In this document: one piece after another, positions 17,885 through 27,500 of the stretch | Position numbering within the stretch: position 1 is the first letter of the stretch | Layout: every line of letters begins with the position of its first letter | From: Flavobacterium sp. GSB-24 | GTDB taxonomy: Bacteria > Bacteroidota > Bacteroidia > Flavobacteriales > Flavobacteriaceae | NCBI RefSeq assembly: GCF_027924665.1 | Contig: NZ_AP027043.1 | Location: 248,001-312,000 of the forward strand | Direction: 5' to 3' | DNA length: 64,000 nt | Program-made: the position numbers and the translations under genes | The notes under the pieces: generated by a model | Databases searched by the model: none | What the model was told of the DNA's origin: nothing | Seen by the model: only the letters and a program-made list of their open reading frames with translations

Positions 17885-20296
17885 ATGAAATTAAAGGTTA
17901 CTTTGTTCTTACTTTTCAGCTTTGGTTTTTCCTCTTTTGCCCAAGAGAATTTAACCTACCAAAAGCCTTCTAAATCTATTTTAGATCTAGCCGATTATCA
18001 AAGAGCTCCAACAGTATCTATGGATACCAAAAAAGAAAACATGCTCTTGATGTATCGAAACACTTATAAAACACTTGATGATTTAAATCAGGAAGAGGTT
18101 CGTTTAGCCGGTTTAAGAATTAATCCTATTACTAATATTTCGAGTACTGTAACTTATCTCAATAATCTTAAGCTGCGAAAAGTAAGCAGTAAAGACGAAA
18201 TTCAGGTTGCAGGTCTGCCAGAAAATCCGAAAATCACAAATATACTTTGGTCGCCAAATGATAAAAAGATTTTATTCTCTCACACCACAAATTCTGGTGT
18301 AGAGCTTTGGGTTTTAGATGTTGCTTCGGCGCAAGCTAAAAAACTTACAGGAGCAACTGTAAATGCAAATCTTGGAAATCCTTTCAGCTGGTTTTCAGAC
18401 AATGAAACGATTTTGGTAAAAATGCTTCCTAAAAACCGACCAGCTCTTTTAGATTCTAAAAAAGATTTACCAACAGGACCAATAGTTTCTAATACTTCTG
18501 GAGAAAAATCTCAAAACAGAACGTATCCTGACATGTTGAAAAACAAAAACGATGAGATTAATTTTGAAAACAGCATTACATCTGAATTGTATAAAGTGAA
18601 ATTAAACGGAGAGGCTGTTTTGTTTAAAGAAGCTGCCATGTTTGCGGGAGAGAGAATTTCGCCAGATGGTAACTACATTATGTTAACAACCATTCAGAAA
18701 CCCTTTTCGTATGTTGTGCCTTTAAACAGATTTCCTTCCACAACTACTGTTTATGATATAAATGGAAAAGAGATTAAAGTCGTAAACGAAGTTCCTTTAA
18801 ACGAAATTATGCCAAAAGGTTTTATGGCAGTTAGAAAAGGTAAGAGAGAAATGGCTTGGAGAAATGACAAACCATCGACTTTAATGTATGTAACTGCATT
18901 AGACCAAGGAGATCCTGCCAATAAAGTTGACTTTAGAGATGAAGTTTTTCTTTGGGATGCGCCTTTCGAAAAACAACCTTCTTCATTAGTAAAAACACCA
19001 CAGCGTTTTAACGACATTATTTGGGGGAATGATAATCTTGCTGTTGTTTCTGATGAATGGTATGATACTAGAAACACGAAAACTTATTTAATAAATCCAT
19101 CAAATCCAAGTCAGCAGCCAAAAGTAATTACAGATCGAAATTCACAAGATGTATATTCAGATCCCGGTGTTTTTGAAACCAGAAAAAACGAATATAATAA
19201 ATATGTTCTGGCGCTTGAAAAAGATAACCTTTACAGAATTGGCGATGGTTATACTAAAGAAGGACAATTCCCTTTTATTGATGAATTTAATGCGAAGACT
19301 TTACAAACAAAGCGCATCTACACGTCGACTTACAAAGATAAAAAAGAGGAGATTTTAGAAATTGAAGATTATAAAACTGGAAAAGTTTTAGTTCAAATTC
19401 AATCAAAAACTGAATATCCAAATTACTATTTTAGAAACATCAAAAAACAGAATAGTTTAACGCCAATTACTGCTTTCAAAAACCCGTTTGAAAGCATTAA
19501 AAATGTTAGTAAAGAAGTAATAAAATACAAACGTAAAGACGGGTTGGAACTTTCTGGAACTTTATATCTTCCTGCTGGTTATGATAAAACCAAAAAAGAA
19601 AAACTTCCATTATTAATTTGGGCTTATCCAGCTGAATACAAAGATAGAAACAGTGCTTCGCAGTCTACTCAAAATTCAAATGAATTTACATTCCCGTATT
19701 ATGGATCGTTTGTTTATTGGGTAACTAAAGGATATGTTGTTTTAGATGATGCGGCTTTTCCTATCATTGGAGAAGGAAATACAGAACCAAATGATAATTT
19801 TATTTCGCAATTAGTAGATAATGCCGCGGCCGCAATTGATGCAGTTGATGCTTTAGGTTATATAAATCGTAAAAAAGTTGCTTTGGGCGGACATTCGTAT
19901 GGTGCATTTATGACAGCAAATTTATTGACACATTCTAATTTATTTGCCTGCGGAATTGCAAGAAGCGGTGCTTACAACAGAACTCTGACTCCGTTTGGTT
20001 TTCAAAGTGAACAGCGTAATTATTGGGAAGTACCTGAAGTTTACAATACAATGTCTCCTTTTATGAATGCAGAAAAAATGAAAACTCCAATTTTATTGGT
20101 TCATGGTGAAGCCGACAATAATCCAGGAACATTTACATTGCAGACGGAACGTTATTTTCAAGCTTTAAAAGGCTTGGGAGCGCCAGCAAGAATGGTTATT
20201 CTGCCAAAAGAATCACATAGTTATGTTGCAAAAGAAAATATTTTGCACCTGCTTTGGGAACAAGATCAGTTTTTAGAGAAATATTTAAAGAATTAA
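17885..20296 (+). CDS. Secreted S9 family serine peptidase (prolyl-oligopeptidase superfamily)
   Basis: An 803-residue exported protein with a signal peptide ending near SSFAQ. An N-terminal beta-propeller-like region is followed by a C-terminal alpha/beta-hydrolase domain. The triad is Ser671 in GGHSYGAFMT, Asp744 in HGEADNN and His778 in ESHSYV. The HSYGAFM form of the nucleophile elbow is that of the S9D glutamyl-peptidase type rather than classical DPP-IV. It probably cleaves peptides in the periplasm or at the surface as part of protein scavenging. The gene is monocistronic and ends with a hairpin terminator. Confidence 0.9.
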   Translation: MKLKVTLFLLFSFGFSSFAQENLTYQKPSKSILDLADYQRAPTVSMDTKKENMLLMYRNTYKTLDDLNQEEVRLAGLRINPITNISSTVTYLNNLKLRKVSSKDEIQVAGLPENPKITNILWSPNDKKILFSHTTNSGVELWVLDVASAQAKKLTGATVNANLGNPFSWFSDNETILVKMLPKNRPALLDSKKDLPTGPIVSNTSGEKSQNRTYPDMLKNKNDEINFENSITSELYKVKLNGEAVLFKEAAMFAGERISPDGNYIMLTTIQKPFSYVVPLNRFPSTTTVYDINGKEIKVVNEVPLNEIMPKGFMAVRKGKREMAWRNDKPSTLMYVTALDQGDPANKVDFRDEVFLWDAPFEKQPSSLVKTPQRFNDIIWGNDNLAVVSDEWYDTRNTKTYLINPSNPSQQPKVITDRNSQDVYSDPGVFETRKNEYNKYVLALEKDNLYRIGDGYTKEGQFPFIDEFNAKTLQTKRIYTSTYKDKKEEILEIEDYKTGKVLVQIQSKTEYPNYYFRNIKKQNSLTPITAFKNPFESIKNVSKEVIKYKRKDGLELSGTLYLPAGYDKTKKEKLPLLIWAYPAEYKDRNSASQSTQNSNEFTFPYYGSFVYWVTKGYVVLDDAAFPIIGEGNTEPNDNFISQLVDNAAAAIDAVDALGYINRKKVALGGHSYGAFMTANLLTHSNLFACGIARSGAYNRTLTPFGFQSEQRNYWEVPEVYNTMSPFMNAEKMKTPILLVHGEADNNPGTFTLQTERYFQALKGLGAPARMVILPKESHSYVAKENILHLLWEQDQFLEKYLKN

Positions 20297-20319
20297 TGCC
20301 TTCTTAATTCCAAAAAATA

Positions 20320-20353
20320 AGCCCGACAGGTTTTAAAAAAACTGTCGGGTTTA
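20320..20353 (+). terminator. Terminator of the S9 peptidase gene
   Basis: CCCGACAG (20322-20329) pairs with CTGTCGGG (20342-20349); a TTT follows. Confidence 0.65.
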
Positions 20354-20376
20354 ATCTAAATTATTTTCTATTAAAA

Positions 20377-20503
20377 ACATTCCGTGAGAATGTCTGATTG
20401 GTAGAACCCGATTATGAATCGAAAAATATTACGTTCCGCAGGAACGTTTGATTAATTAGACAAACACATTTATTCCGACAAAAACAGTTGTCCCTACAGG
20501 ACA
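20377..20503. repeat. Array of three short GNA-loop palindromes
   Basis: Three small inverted repeats with similar 5-base loops lie in one 127-base stretch: ACATTC-GAATGT (20377-20393), ACGTTC-GAACGT (20431-20447) and TGTCC-GGACA (20489-20503). Spacing between them is about 40 bases. They share no coding potential and resemble intergenic repeats seen widely in Bacteroidota genomes. Confidence 0.55.
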
Positions 20504-20589
20504 CAATATATAATAACCTTTTTTTTACGGAATATTAAATATTCTTATTGATCTGGGAAACAATGAAAATAAAATTCTATCGGGTTATT

Positions 20590-21540
20590 TTATAAATAAT
20601 TTAAAGCTAAATACACTTCCTGTTCAAGGGGTAAATCTATTTCACTTTCAAAGAAAATTAATTGTCTCTTATAAACAGTTTCAATTAAATAATGACTTCC
20701 TCTAAAATAAGTTCTTCTGATTTTTACCATCAACTTAGATTCTGAAACCATTTTAAATTGGTGCGGGTAGACAAGAGTTTTATGTGTCTCGTCTTCATAT
20801 GATAACAACAAATGAGTAGGAATCTCGTTCACTTCTCCAAAAAGAGAAGCTACATATTTTATTTTTGGGTCTTCGTAAATTTTTGCTGGATCATCTTTTA
20901 CAATTACTTCTCCGTTTCGCATTACAATTGCCTGATCTGCAAATGACAAAGCATCTGTACTATCGTGTGTTGCAATGATACACGTAATTCCTTTTTGTTT
21001 CAAATATCGAAACAAATTACGGCGAAGTGCATTTTTCCTAAAAGCATCAATCTGACTGAACGGTTCGTCTAATAAAATTACTTCTGGCTCTAAAGCCAAA
21101 ACTCTAACTAAAGCTACTCTCTGCTGTTGTCCTCCACTCAGAAATTTTGTTTTTACATTAGAAAATTGTTCCATTTCTACCATCTCCAATAATTCCTGAA
21201 CACGAAGTTTTTTCATATTGGCAAATCCATTAGAAAGAAATTTTCCAACATTTTCGGCCACTGTTTCATATGGAGACAAATCGAAATCCTGCGCCAAATA
21301 TTTCATATAAGGCATTCCAGGAATCAAATTAAATTTTGGCCCTAAAACAGGTTTATCACCATAAAAAATCTTTCCCTCATCTAAATCGTATAAACCATAA
21401 ATCAGTTTAAGAAGCGTACTTTTTCCGCAGCCGCTTTCGCCGATAATAGAAATATTCTGCCCTTTCTCAATAGTAAATGAAATGTCTTTTATAACGGGTT
21501 TATCTGTATACGAAAAAGATATATTTTGAATGTCAAGCAT
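20590..21540 (-). CDS. ABC transporter ATP-binding protein (PotA/FbpC-like)
   Basis: A 316-residue ATPase. Walker A is GESGCGKST (residues 34-42). The Q-loop lies in YLAQDFDLSPYETV, the signature is LSGGQQQRVALVR, Walker B is VILLDEPFSQID and the switch His is in IATHDSTDAL. About 80 residues after the NBD form a TOBE-like regulatory domain, as in importers of Fe3+, sulfate or polyamines. No permease or binding protein is encoded next to it, so the substrate and even the import role are open. It has a good promoter (TTG, 20 bases, TAAATTTG) directly upstream and is probably a single-gene unit. Confidence 0.85.
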   Translation of the reverse strand: MLDIQNISFSYTDKPVIKDISFTIEKGQNISIIGESGCGKSTLLKLIYGLYDLDEGKIFYGDKPVLGPKFNLIPGMPYMKYLAQDFDLSPYETVAENVGKFLSNGFANMKKLRVQELLEMVEMEQFSNVKTKFLSGGQQQRVALVRVLALEPEVILLDEPFSQIDAFRKNALRRNLFRYLKQKGITCIIATHDSTDALSFADQAIVMRNGEVIVKDDPAKIYEDPKIKYVASLFGEVNEIPTHLLLSYEDETHKTLVYPHQFKMVSESKLMVKIRRTYFRGSHYLIETVYKRQLIFFESEIDLPLEQEVYLALNYL

Positions 21541-21559
21541 GAGTTGTAATATGAGATGT

Positions 21560-21590
21560 CAAATTTACAATGTTTAATTTCTAAAGTCAA
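21560..21590 (-). promoter_or_regulatory. Predicted promoter of the ABC ATPase gene
   Basis: On the minus strand, TTG at 21590-21588 and TAAATTTG at 21567-21560 are 20 bases apart, matching the TTG/TAnnTTTG pattern. The start codon is 20 bases downstream. Confidence 0.6.
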
Positions 21591-21627
21591 AAAAAAGCTG
21601 CTTCAATTATGAAACAGCTTTTTTTAT
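21591..21627 (-). terminator. Terminator of the OmpA-like lipoprotein gene
   Basis: AAGCTGCTTCA and TGAAACAGCTT (one mismatch) form a hairpin between A- and T-runs; on the minus strand the T-run follows. Confidence 0.7.
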
Positions 21628-21646
21628 ATTTTATTTTGTTTTGAAA

Positions 21647-22342
21647 TTATTTTCCAGCTTCCGCTTTAGCGTCATTTACCATTTTGTCATTTGCTGTGAT
21701 AGAGAATTCAACACGACGGTTTTGAGCTCTACCTTCTGGAGTATCATTTGTTGCAATTGGATCTGCAATTCCTAAACCTGAAGTTTTGAAACGGCTAGAT
21801 TTTAATCCTTTAGCAACTAAATAAGCCTGCACAGAAGCCGCTCTTTGTCCTGAAAGTGTTAAGTTATATTCTGGTTTACCTGTATTATCAGTATATCCAA
21901 AAATCTGAATATCTGTATCTCCATATTCATTGAATACTGGAACTAATTTATCTAAGTTAGCTTTTGCCTGAGATGTTAGAGTTGATTTATTTGTATCAAA
22001 ACGAACAGAATTTTCATTCAAAGTTAAGTGAATTCCTTCTCCAACTCTTTCTACAGAAGCTCCTGGTAAAGCTTGATCGATTTCACGAGCTTGTTTATCC
22101 ATTTTGTTTCCAATAAGTGCACCAGTTCCACCACCAACAGCAGCTCCAATTGCAGCACCTAAAGCAGCGTTTCCGCCTTTTCCTAAATTGTTACCTAAAA
22201 CAGCACCGATTACACCTCCGGCAACAGCACCAATTCCAGCACCTTTTTGTGTATTATTTGCATTTTTTACTGAATCGCAACTAGTAAAAAAACTAGTTAG
22301 AACAAGTAAACTACATAAACTTAAAACAGTTATCTTTCTCAT
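21647..22342 (-). CDS. OmpA family lipoprotein with glycine-zipper segment
   Basis: A 231-residue lipoprotein of the YiaD type. The signal peptide ends in the lipobox FTSC. A Gly/Ala-rich glycine-zipper stretch (about residues 35-80, GAGIGAVAGGVIGAVLG) may insert into or associate with membrane. The C-terminal OmpA-like peptidoglycan-binding domain contains IFGYTDNTGKPEYN, LSGQRAASVQAYL and RAQNRRVEF. It would tether the outer membrane to peptidoglycan. It is 19 bp downstream of a lipocalin-like lipoprotein, in the same minus-strand operon. Confidence 0.9.
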   Translation of the reverse strand: MRKITVLSLCSLLVLTSFFTSCDSVKNANNTQKGAGIGAVAGGVIGAVLGNNLGKGGNAALGAAIGAAVGGGTGALIGNKMDKQAREIDQALPGASVERVGEGIHLTLNENSVRFDTNKSTLTSQAKANLDKLVPVFNEYGDTDIQIFGYTDNTGKPEYNLTLSGQRAASVQAYLVAKGLKSSRFKTSGLGIADPIATNDTPEGRAQNRRVEFSITANDKMVNDAKAEAGK

Positions 22343-22361
22343 ATTTTTATATCTTTAAATA

Positions 22362-22865
22362 TTAATTGGCTCTTTGAAATTGGTAAGTCACATCTTTAAC
22401 CTGACCTCCAACATTGATGTTATCGATTAATTGAAATGAAGTTTCGGTAACACCTCCTACTTTAAGTAAATAACCATCTCTTACTTTTTTAGCTTTTTCG
22501 CCAGCATCAAGAATTTTAAGTACAAACATACCTTGATTGTTGATACTCCATACAATTGGAGAAGAAAACCCAGTACAACTTGGCGATGTTAAAGCCATTG
22601 TTCCTTTATTATTATTAGAAATAAAACTCCAAGTACTACCAATAAAACATTTTGAATCTGCAAGATCAAATGAATTTACTTTAATATAATCTGAACCTGG
22701 ATAAGACACATTGGTAAGAACCCAATTCCCTTTTAAAGCTACTTGCGTTTTCTTGTCAAGTTTAGTTGAAAGCGTTGTTGATTCAGACGAAGCTGTTGTT
22801 GACGAAGCTGATTTACACGCAAAAAACATCGTGGCAATCAAGCAAATGAATATTACTTTCTTCAT
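22362..22865 (-). CDS. Lipocalin-like domain lipoprotein
   Basis: A 167-residue lipoprotein from the ATG at 22865; the in-frame ATG three codons upstream gives a poorer signal peptide. The signal sequence KKVIFICLIATMFFACKS has a lipobox-like FFAC. After a Ser/Thr-rich linker comes a small beta-barrel-like domain with LKGNWVLTNVSYPG and a Cys pair in DSKCFIG and SPSCTGF that may form a disulfide. It reads like the lipocalin-like (META/lipocalin_4) proteins common in Flavobacteriia. The ligand is unknown. It is co-transcribed with the OmpA-like lipoprotein from a TATATTTG promoter. Confidence 0.78.
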   Translation of the reverse strand: MKKVIFICLIATMFFACKSASSTTASSESTTLSTKLDKKTQVALKGNWVLTNVSYPGSDYIKVNSFDLADSKCFIGSTWSFISNNNKGTMALTSPSCTGFSSPIVWSINNQGMFVLKILDAGEKAKKVRDGYLLKVGGVTETSFQLIDNINVGGQVKDVTYQFQRAN

Positions 22866-22917
22866 TTTATACATTTTGTTTAAGTTAATACTTACAAGTT
22901 TAACAATTATTATACCA

Positions 22918-22925
22918 CAAATATA
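22918..22925 (-). promoter_or_regulatory. Predicted -7 promoter element of the lipocalin-like/OmpA operon
   Basis: TATATTTG on the minus strand, an exact TAnnTTTG match 52 bases before the start at 22865. Confidence 0.45.
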
Positions 22926-23067
22926 CGATTCGTAGAGATATTTAATGTTCTAAAATCTAATTATTTTCTTTCAAAATTAACATTTCCGACATTTTGTCAC
23001 CCAAAAAACAATTGGTATTCTATTTGAATAAGTGAAAATCATCACATTAAAATAAAAATTAAAAAAT

Positions 23068-24951
23068 ATGGCAACAGGTAAAATTAATGTTTCAGTAGAA
23101 AACATTTTTCCATTAATTAAAAAGTTCTTATACAGCGACCATGAAATCTTCTTACGTGAGCTTGTTTCTAACGGTACCGATGCTACGTTAAAATTAAAAC
23201 ATCTTATCAGCATTGGCGAAGCTAAAGTAGAATACGGCAATCCGATCATTGAAGTTAAAGTGGACAAAGAAGGTAAAAAAATCCACATTATCGATCAAGG
23301 TCTGGGTATGACAGCTGATGAAGTTGAAAAATACATCAATCAAGTTGCTTTTTCAGGAGCTGAAGAGTTCTTAGACAAATACAAAGATTCTGCTAAAGAT
23401 TCTGGAATTATCGGACATTTTGGTCTTGGTTTCTACTCTGCATTTATGGTGGCTGAAAAAGTTGAGATTTTTACAAAATCATACAAAGACGAACCAGCTG
23501 CACATTGGACATGTGACGGAAGCCCTGAATTTACTTTGGAACCAGCTGACAAAACTTCACGCGGAACTGAAATCATTCTTCACATCGCAGAAGATTCTCT
23601 TGAATTTTTAGACGATTCAAAAATCAGTGGTTTATTGAATAAGTATAACAAGTTTATGCCTATTCCAATTAAATTCGGAACTAGAACAGAAACGCTTCCA
23701 AAACCAGAAGATGCTCCAGAAGATTATGTTAATGAAACTATCGAAGTTGATAATATCATTAATAACCCTAATCCAGCTTGGACAAAACAGCCTTCTGAAT
23801 TATCTGATGAAGATTACAAAAACTTCTACAGAGAATTATACCCAATGCAGTTCGAAGAACCATTGTTCAACATTCACTTAAATGTAGATTATCCGTTTAA
23901 CTTAACTGGTATTTTGTATTTCCCGAAATTAGGAAATGATATGCAAATCCAGAAAGATAAAATTCAATTGTACCAAAACCAAGTTTACGTTACCGATAAC
24001 GTAGAAGGAATTGTACCTGAATTCTTGACAATGTTAAAAGGTGTAATCGATTCTCCAGATATCCCATTAAACGTTTCTCGTTCTGGCTTACAAGCAGATG
24101 GAGCTGTTAAGAAAATTTCAAACTACATTACTCGTAAAGTAGCTGATAAATTGAAAGCTTTATTTAATGAAAACCGTGCTGATTTTGAAGCTAAATGGAA
24201 CGATATTAAAATCGTTTTAGAATACGGAATGCTTTCTGAAGATAAATTCTACGAAAAAGCGGGTGCATTTGTTTTATACCCAACTGTAGATGATACTTAC
24301 TTTACTTTAGATGAATTAAAAGAAAAACTGAAAGAAAACCAAACTGATAAAGATGGTAAACTAGTAATTCTTTATGCAGGAAATAAAGATGCTCAGCACT
24401 CTTACATTCAAGCAGCAAAAGATAAAGGTTACGAAGTATTGCTTTTAGATTCTCCAATTATTTCGCATTTAATTCAAAAAATTGAAGGCGATAACAGCGG
24501 ATTAACTTTTGTTCGTGTTGACTCTGACCATATTGATAATTTAATCAAGAAAGACGAAAACACAATTTCAAAATTATCTGATGAAGAAAAAGAAACTTTA
24601 AAAACTTCATTAGAAGCTTATATTCCAAAAGCTTACAGCGTACAATTGGAAGCTATGGACAGCCAGGCGGCTCCATTTATCATCACGCAGCCAGAATTTA
24701 TGCGTAGAATGAAAGAAATGAGCCAGACAGGCGGAGGCGGAATGTTCGGAATGGGTAATATGCCAGAAATGTATAATTTGGTTGTAAACACTAATTCTGA
24801 TTTGGCTTCAAGCATTTTAAATACTGAAGATAAAACACATCAAGAGCACTTGGTAAAACAAGCTTTAGATTTGGCTAAATTATCGCAAAACCTATTAAAA
24901 GGAGAAGCTCTTACAGCTTTCGTAAAAAGAAGTTTTGAGATGATTAAATAA
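23068..24951 (+). CDS. htpG: Molecular chaperone HtpG (Hsp90)
   Basis: A 627-residue bacterial Hsp90. The GHKL ATP site is seen in LRELVSNGTDATLKLKH, DQGLGMTADEVEKY and GHFGLGFYSAFMV, plus TSRGTEIILH. The middle domain has DNVEGIVPEFLTMLKGVIDS (read in part) and the C-terminal dimerisation region has MPEMYNLVVNTNS. Several signature residues are the Bacteroidota variants (DQGLGM for DNGIGM, GHFGLGF for GQFGVGF). It is an ATP-dependent dimeric cytosolic chaperone. It is a single-gene unit with a strong terminator. Confidence 0.97.
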   Translation: MATGKINVSVENIFPLIKKFLYSDHEIFLRELVSNGTDATLKLKHLISIGEAKVEYGNPIIEVKVDKEGKKIHIIDQGLGMTADEVEKYINQVAFSGAEEFLDKYKDSAKDSGIIGHFGLGFYSAFMVAEKVEIFTKSYKDEPAAHWTCDGSPEFTLEPADKTSRGTEIILHIAEDSLEFLDDSKISGLLNKYNKFMPIPIKFGTRTETLPKPEDAPEDYVNETIEVDNIINNPNPAWTKQPSELSDEDYKNFYRELYPMQFEEPLFNIHLNVDYPFNLTGILYFPKLGNDMQIQKDKIQLYQNQVYVTDNVEGIVPEFLTMLKGVIDSPDIPLNVSRSGLQADGAVKKISNYITRKVADKLKALFNENRADFEAKWNDIKIVLEYGMLSEDKFYEKAGAFVLYPTVDDTYFTLDELKEKLKENQTDKDGKLVILYAGNKDAQHSYIQAAKDKGYEVLLLDSPIISHLIQKIEGDNSGLTFVRVDSDHIDNLIKKDENTISKLSDEEKETLKTSLEAYIPKAYSVQLEAMDSQAAPFIITQPEFMRRMKEMSQTGGGGMFGMGNMPEMYNLVVNTNSDLASSILNTEDKTHQEHLVKQALDLAKLSQNLLKGEALTAFVKRSFEMIK

Positions 24952-24973
24952 TCATTCGAAAAGAATATTTTTG

Positions 24974-25010
24974 AAAATCCTGCAAATTAATTTTTGCGGG
25001 ATTTTTTTTG
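24974..25010 (+). terminator. Terminator of htpG
   Basis: AAAATCCTGCAAA and TTTTTGCGGGATTTT form a G-U-containing hairpin followed by a T-run. Confidence 0.75.
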
Positions 25011-25118
25011 CTCCAAAATCACTTTTAAAAAAGGGTGATTCTCCCCTTTTCGAACAGAGTCCGTTTATATAAATTTGAAAATCAATGGATTAATTATAAT
25101 TTATAAATTCTAGAAATC

Positions 25119-26378
25119 ATGGATAAAAGAAAATTTACGGAGAATGGAGCAATTCTAGCAATTATTAAAGATTTAAAAGAACAAATTAAAGGCAAAAACT
25201 TCTCGGATATTACAGACAATAATAATTACCAATATGTTGATCTTGTACAGGAAGGCGGCGGCGTACTTGGAATTGCTTTAATTGGTTATGTATATGTTCT
25301 GGAAAAAATGGGAATACGCTTCCTTAGTTTAGCAGGAACTTCTGCAGGAAGCATTAACACTATGCTGATGGCGGCCGCAGGAACTTCTGACTTAGAAAAA
25401 TCGGAATGGATTTTAGAATGTTTGTGCAATAAAAATTTATATGATTTTGTAGATGGAGATCATGATGCTCGCGAGTTTATCGACGCTTTATTGAGCGATG
25501 CAGGAAACTTAAAACTTATCTTAAAAGGTTATCAAGTGGTTGACAATTTTAAAGATGATTTAGGATTGAATCCAGGAAACAATTTTCACCAATGGATGAC
25601 CAATTTACTGTCGCAAAAAGGCATAAAAAATTATGGTGATTTAAAAACTCTAAGAGAAAAAGGAGTTTCAGACGAAAACAAGTTATTTCGATTAGGTCAT
25701 AATGGAACCAAAGAAGAATACAAACGTGTAGATCATTGGAGTGAAATGGCAATAATAGCTGCTGATATTACCACAGAAAGCAAAATAATCTTCCCAAAAA
25801 TGATCGATTTATTTTATTCGAATCCAGAAGTTCAAAATCCCGCAGACTTTGTTCGGGCATCAATGTCGATTCCGTTATTTTTTACTCCTTTTAAAATTAA
25901 AAATATTCCAACCGGAGTTGATGCTTGGAACAAATGGAACGAAGCGACCTGCCTTCGCACTTCTGTTCCTTCTGAAGTGATGTTTATGGATGGAGGAATT
26001 ATATCCAATTTTCCCATTGATATTTTCCACGAAAATTTAAACGTCCCCGCTTCGCCTACTTTTGGCATTAAACTGGGTTATGACAAAAATGAAATTAATA
26101 AAAATGAAAAATTCCCAAATCTTATAAGTTCAATGTTTGACACAGCACGATACGGTTACGATGCTGAGTTTTTAAGAAAAAATCCAGATTTCAAAAACCT
26201 CATTGGCTACATTGACACTGGAACCCATAACTGGTTAAATTTTAACCTGACAGATGATGCCAAAATTGATCTTTTCATTCGCGGGGCGCAGCATGCCGCT
26301 GATTTTTTAAACCGCTTTAATTGGGAGGAATATAAGAAAATCAGAAAAGCAAAAAGTGATTATTATAAATCAGTTTGA
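25119..26378 (+). CDS. Patatin-like phospholipase
   Basis: A 419-residue patatin-domain acyl hydrolase without a signal peptide. The glycine-rich oxyanion motif [12 protein letters not shown] is followed by the nucleophile Ser75 in GTSAGS. The catalytic Asp is Asp291 in [11 protein letters not shown], giving the Ser-Asp dyad. It would hydrolyse phospholipid or lipid ester bonds at the inner face of the membrane. No cyclic-nucleotide synthase or other defence gene lies beside it, so a CBASS-type role is not supported. It is followed by a hairpin terminator and looks monocistronic. Confidence 0.9.
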   Translation: MDKRKFTENGAILAIIKDLKEQIKGKNFSDITDNNNYQYVDLVQEGGGVLGIALIGYVYVLEKMGIRFLSLAGTSAGSINTMLMAAAGTSDLEKSEWILECLCNKNLYDFVDGDHDAREFIDALLSDAGNLKLILKGYQVVDNFKDDLGLNPGNNFHQWMTNLLSQKGIKNYGDLKTLREKGVSDENKLFRLGHNGTKEEYKRVDHWSEMAIIAADITTESKIIFPKMIDLFYSNPEVQNPADFVRASMSIPLFFTPFKIKNIPTGVDAWNKWNEATCLRTSVPSEVMFMDGGIISNFPIDIFHENLNVPASPTFGIKLGYDKNEINKNEKFPNLISSMFDTARYGYDAEFLRKNPDFKNLIGYIDTGTHNWLNFNLTDDAKIDLFIRGAQHAADFLNRFNWEEYKKIRKAKSDYYKSV

Positions 26379-26438
26379 AACAATTCGTTCACTCTTAATT
26401 TGTTAATTATAATTTTTCTTTTACAAAATCGTTATAAT

Positions 26439-26468
26439 ATCCTGTAATTCTCTTTACAGGATTTTTTA
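26439..26468 (+). terminator. Terminator of the patatin gene
   Basis: ATCCTGTAA (26439-26447) pairs with TTACAGGAT (26454-26462), then a T-run. Confidence 0.75.
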
Positions 26469-26531
26469 TTGCAATTCATTTTTTATTACATTTGACTGCC
26501 TTTTATCTAACACAAAAACAAAAAAACTATT

Positions 26532-27365
26532 ATGAAAAAAACAGCTATCCTACTAACAACAATTTGTGCATCAGCACTTTTATATGTTTCTTGCTCAAGC
26601 AATGATACAGATAATACACCGCCCTCGACAGATTTATCCAATGTCGGAGCATCAATTGCAGTTGACACTTCTAACGAAATGGACCTTAATACAGGACTTT
26701 TAGTTACTTCATCATCTACTACAGGAAAAACAACTGAAACTCCTGCAGGCATTTGCGCCGCAATTTCTGTAACTACACCAAACGGAGGAGAATATCCTAA
26801 AGTTTTTACAGTAGATTTCGGAACTACTGGATGTAAAGACGAGAATAACTTAACAAGAAAAGGAAAACTTAAAATAACACTTTCTGGATCTGTAATTACA
26901 ACTGGAAGCAAAATGACAATTGAAAGAATAGATTATTCTATCAATAACATCAAATTAGAAGGAACAATCGAATACACCAATACAACAACTGTTGCTACTA
27001 TACCACAATGGACTAGAAAAGTAACTAATGGTAAACTTACAGATCTAAAAGGAGGAGTTTATACAAATTCAGGAACTTATACTACTAGACAAATTGCTGG
27101 TGTTGACACTCCTTTTGTTTTATCTGACAATGTTTATGAAATAACAGACGGAAGTCACACAGTAACTGCTTCAAACGGAACAACACTAACCTTGACGGTA
27201 AAAGAAACATTAGTTAAAAAATACTCTTGTCTTTTTATTTCTAAAGGACAATTAAAAATTCAAGGCGGTATCTTAAACGGCGTAATAGATTATGGAAATA
27301 ATGACTGTGATGCCCTTTACACTTATACACACGAAAACGGCACTTCATATAGTTTATCGATGTAA
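26532..27365 (+). CDS. Lipoprotein of unknown function
   Basis: A 277-residue lipoprotein. The signal peptide ends in YVSCSSND, a lipobox followed by an Asp/Thr/Ser linker that suggests surface or outer-membrane placement. The mature domain is rich in Thr, Gly and beta-forming residues, with one Cys in TTGCKDENN and two near the C-terminus (KYSCLF, NDCDALY), so disulfides are possible. I recognise no family. It lies between the patatin and DUF4369 lipoprotein genes but is separated from each by terminator or promoter sequence, so it is probably expressed alone. Confidence 0.75.
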   Translation: MKKTAILLTTICASALLYVSCSSNDTDNTPPSTDLSNVGASIAVDTSNEMDLNTGLLVTSSSTTGKTTETPAGICAAISVTTPNGGEYPKVFTVDFGTTGCKDENNLTRKGKLKITLSGSVITTGSKMTIERIDYSINNIKLEGTIEYTNTTTVATIPQWTRKVTNGKLTDLKGGVYTNSGTYTTRQIAGVDTPFVLSDNVYEITDGSHTVTASNGTTLTLTVKETLVKKYSCLFISKGQLKIQGGILNGVIDYGNNDCDALYTYTHENGTSYSLSM

Positions 27366-27500
27366 AACCTTTTCACACTATACTGTAAATCCCAATTTAG
27401 AAATAGATTGGGATTTATTTTTTTTCTAAAAAATAAAACAGCACTCTCTTTACATTTAAACTATTTTCTTTATTTTGCACCCAAATCTAATAAACCACCA

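Noticed and set aside
25119..26378. Patatin as part of a CBASS-type defence system
   Set aside because: No cyclic-nucleotide synthase, ubiquitin-like or sensor gene is next to it; neighbours are htpG and lipoproteins.
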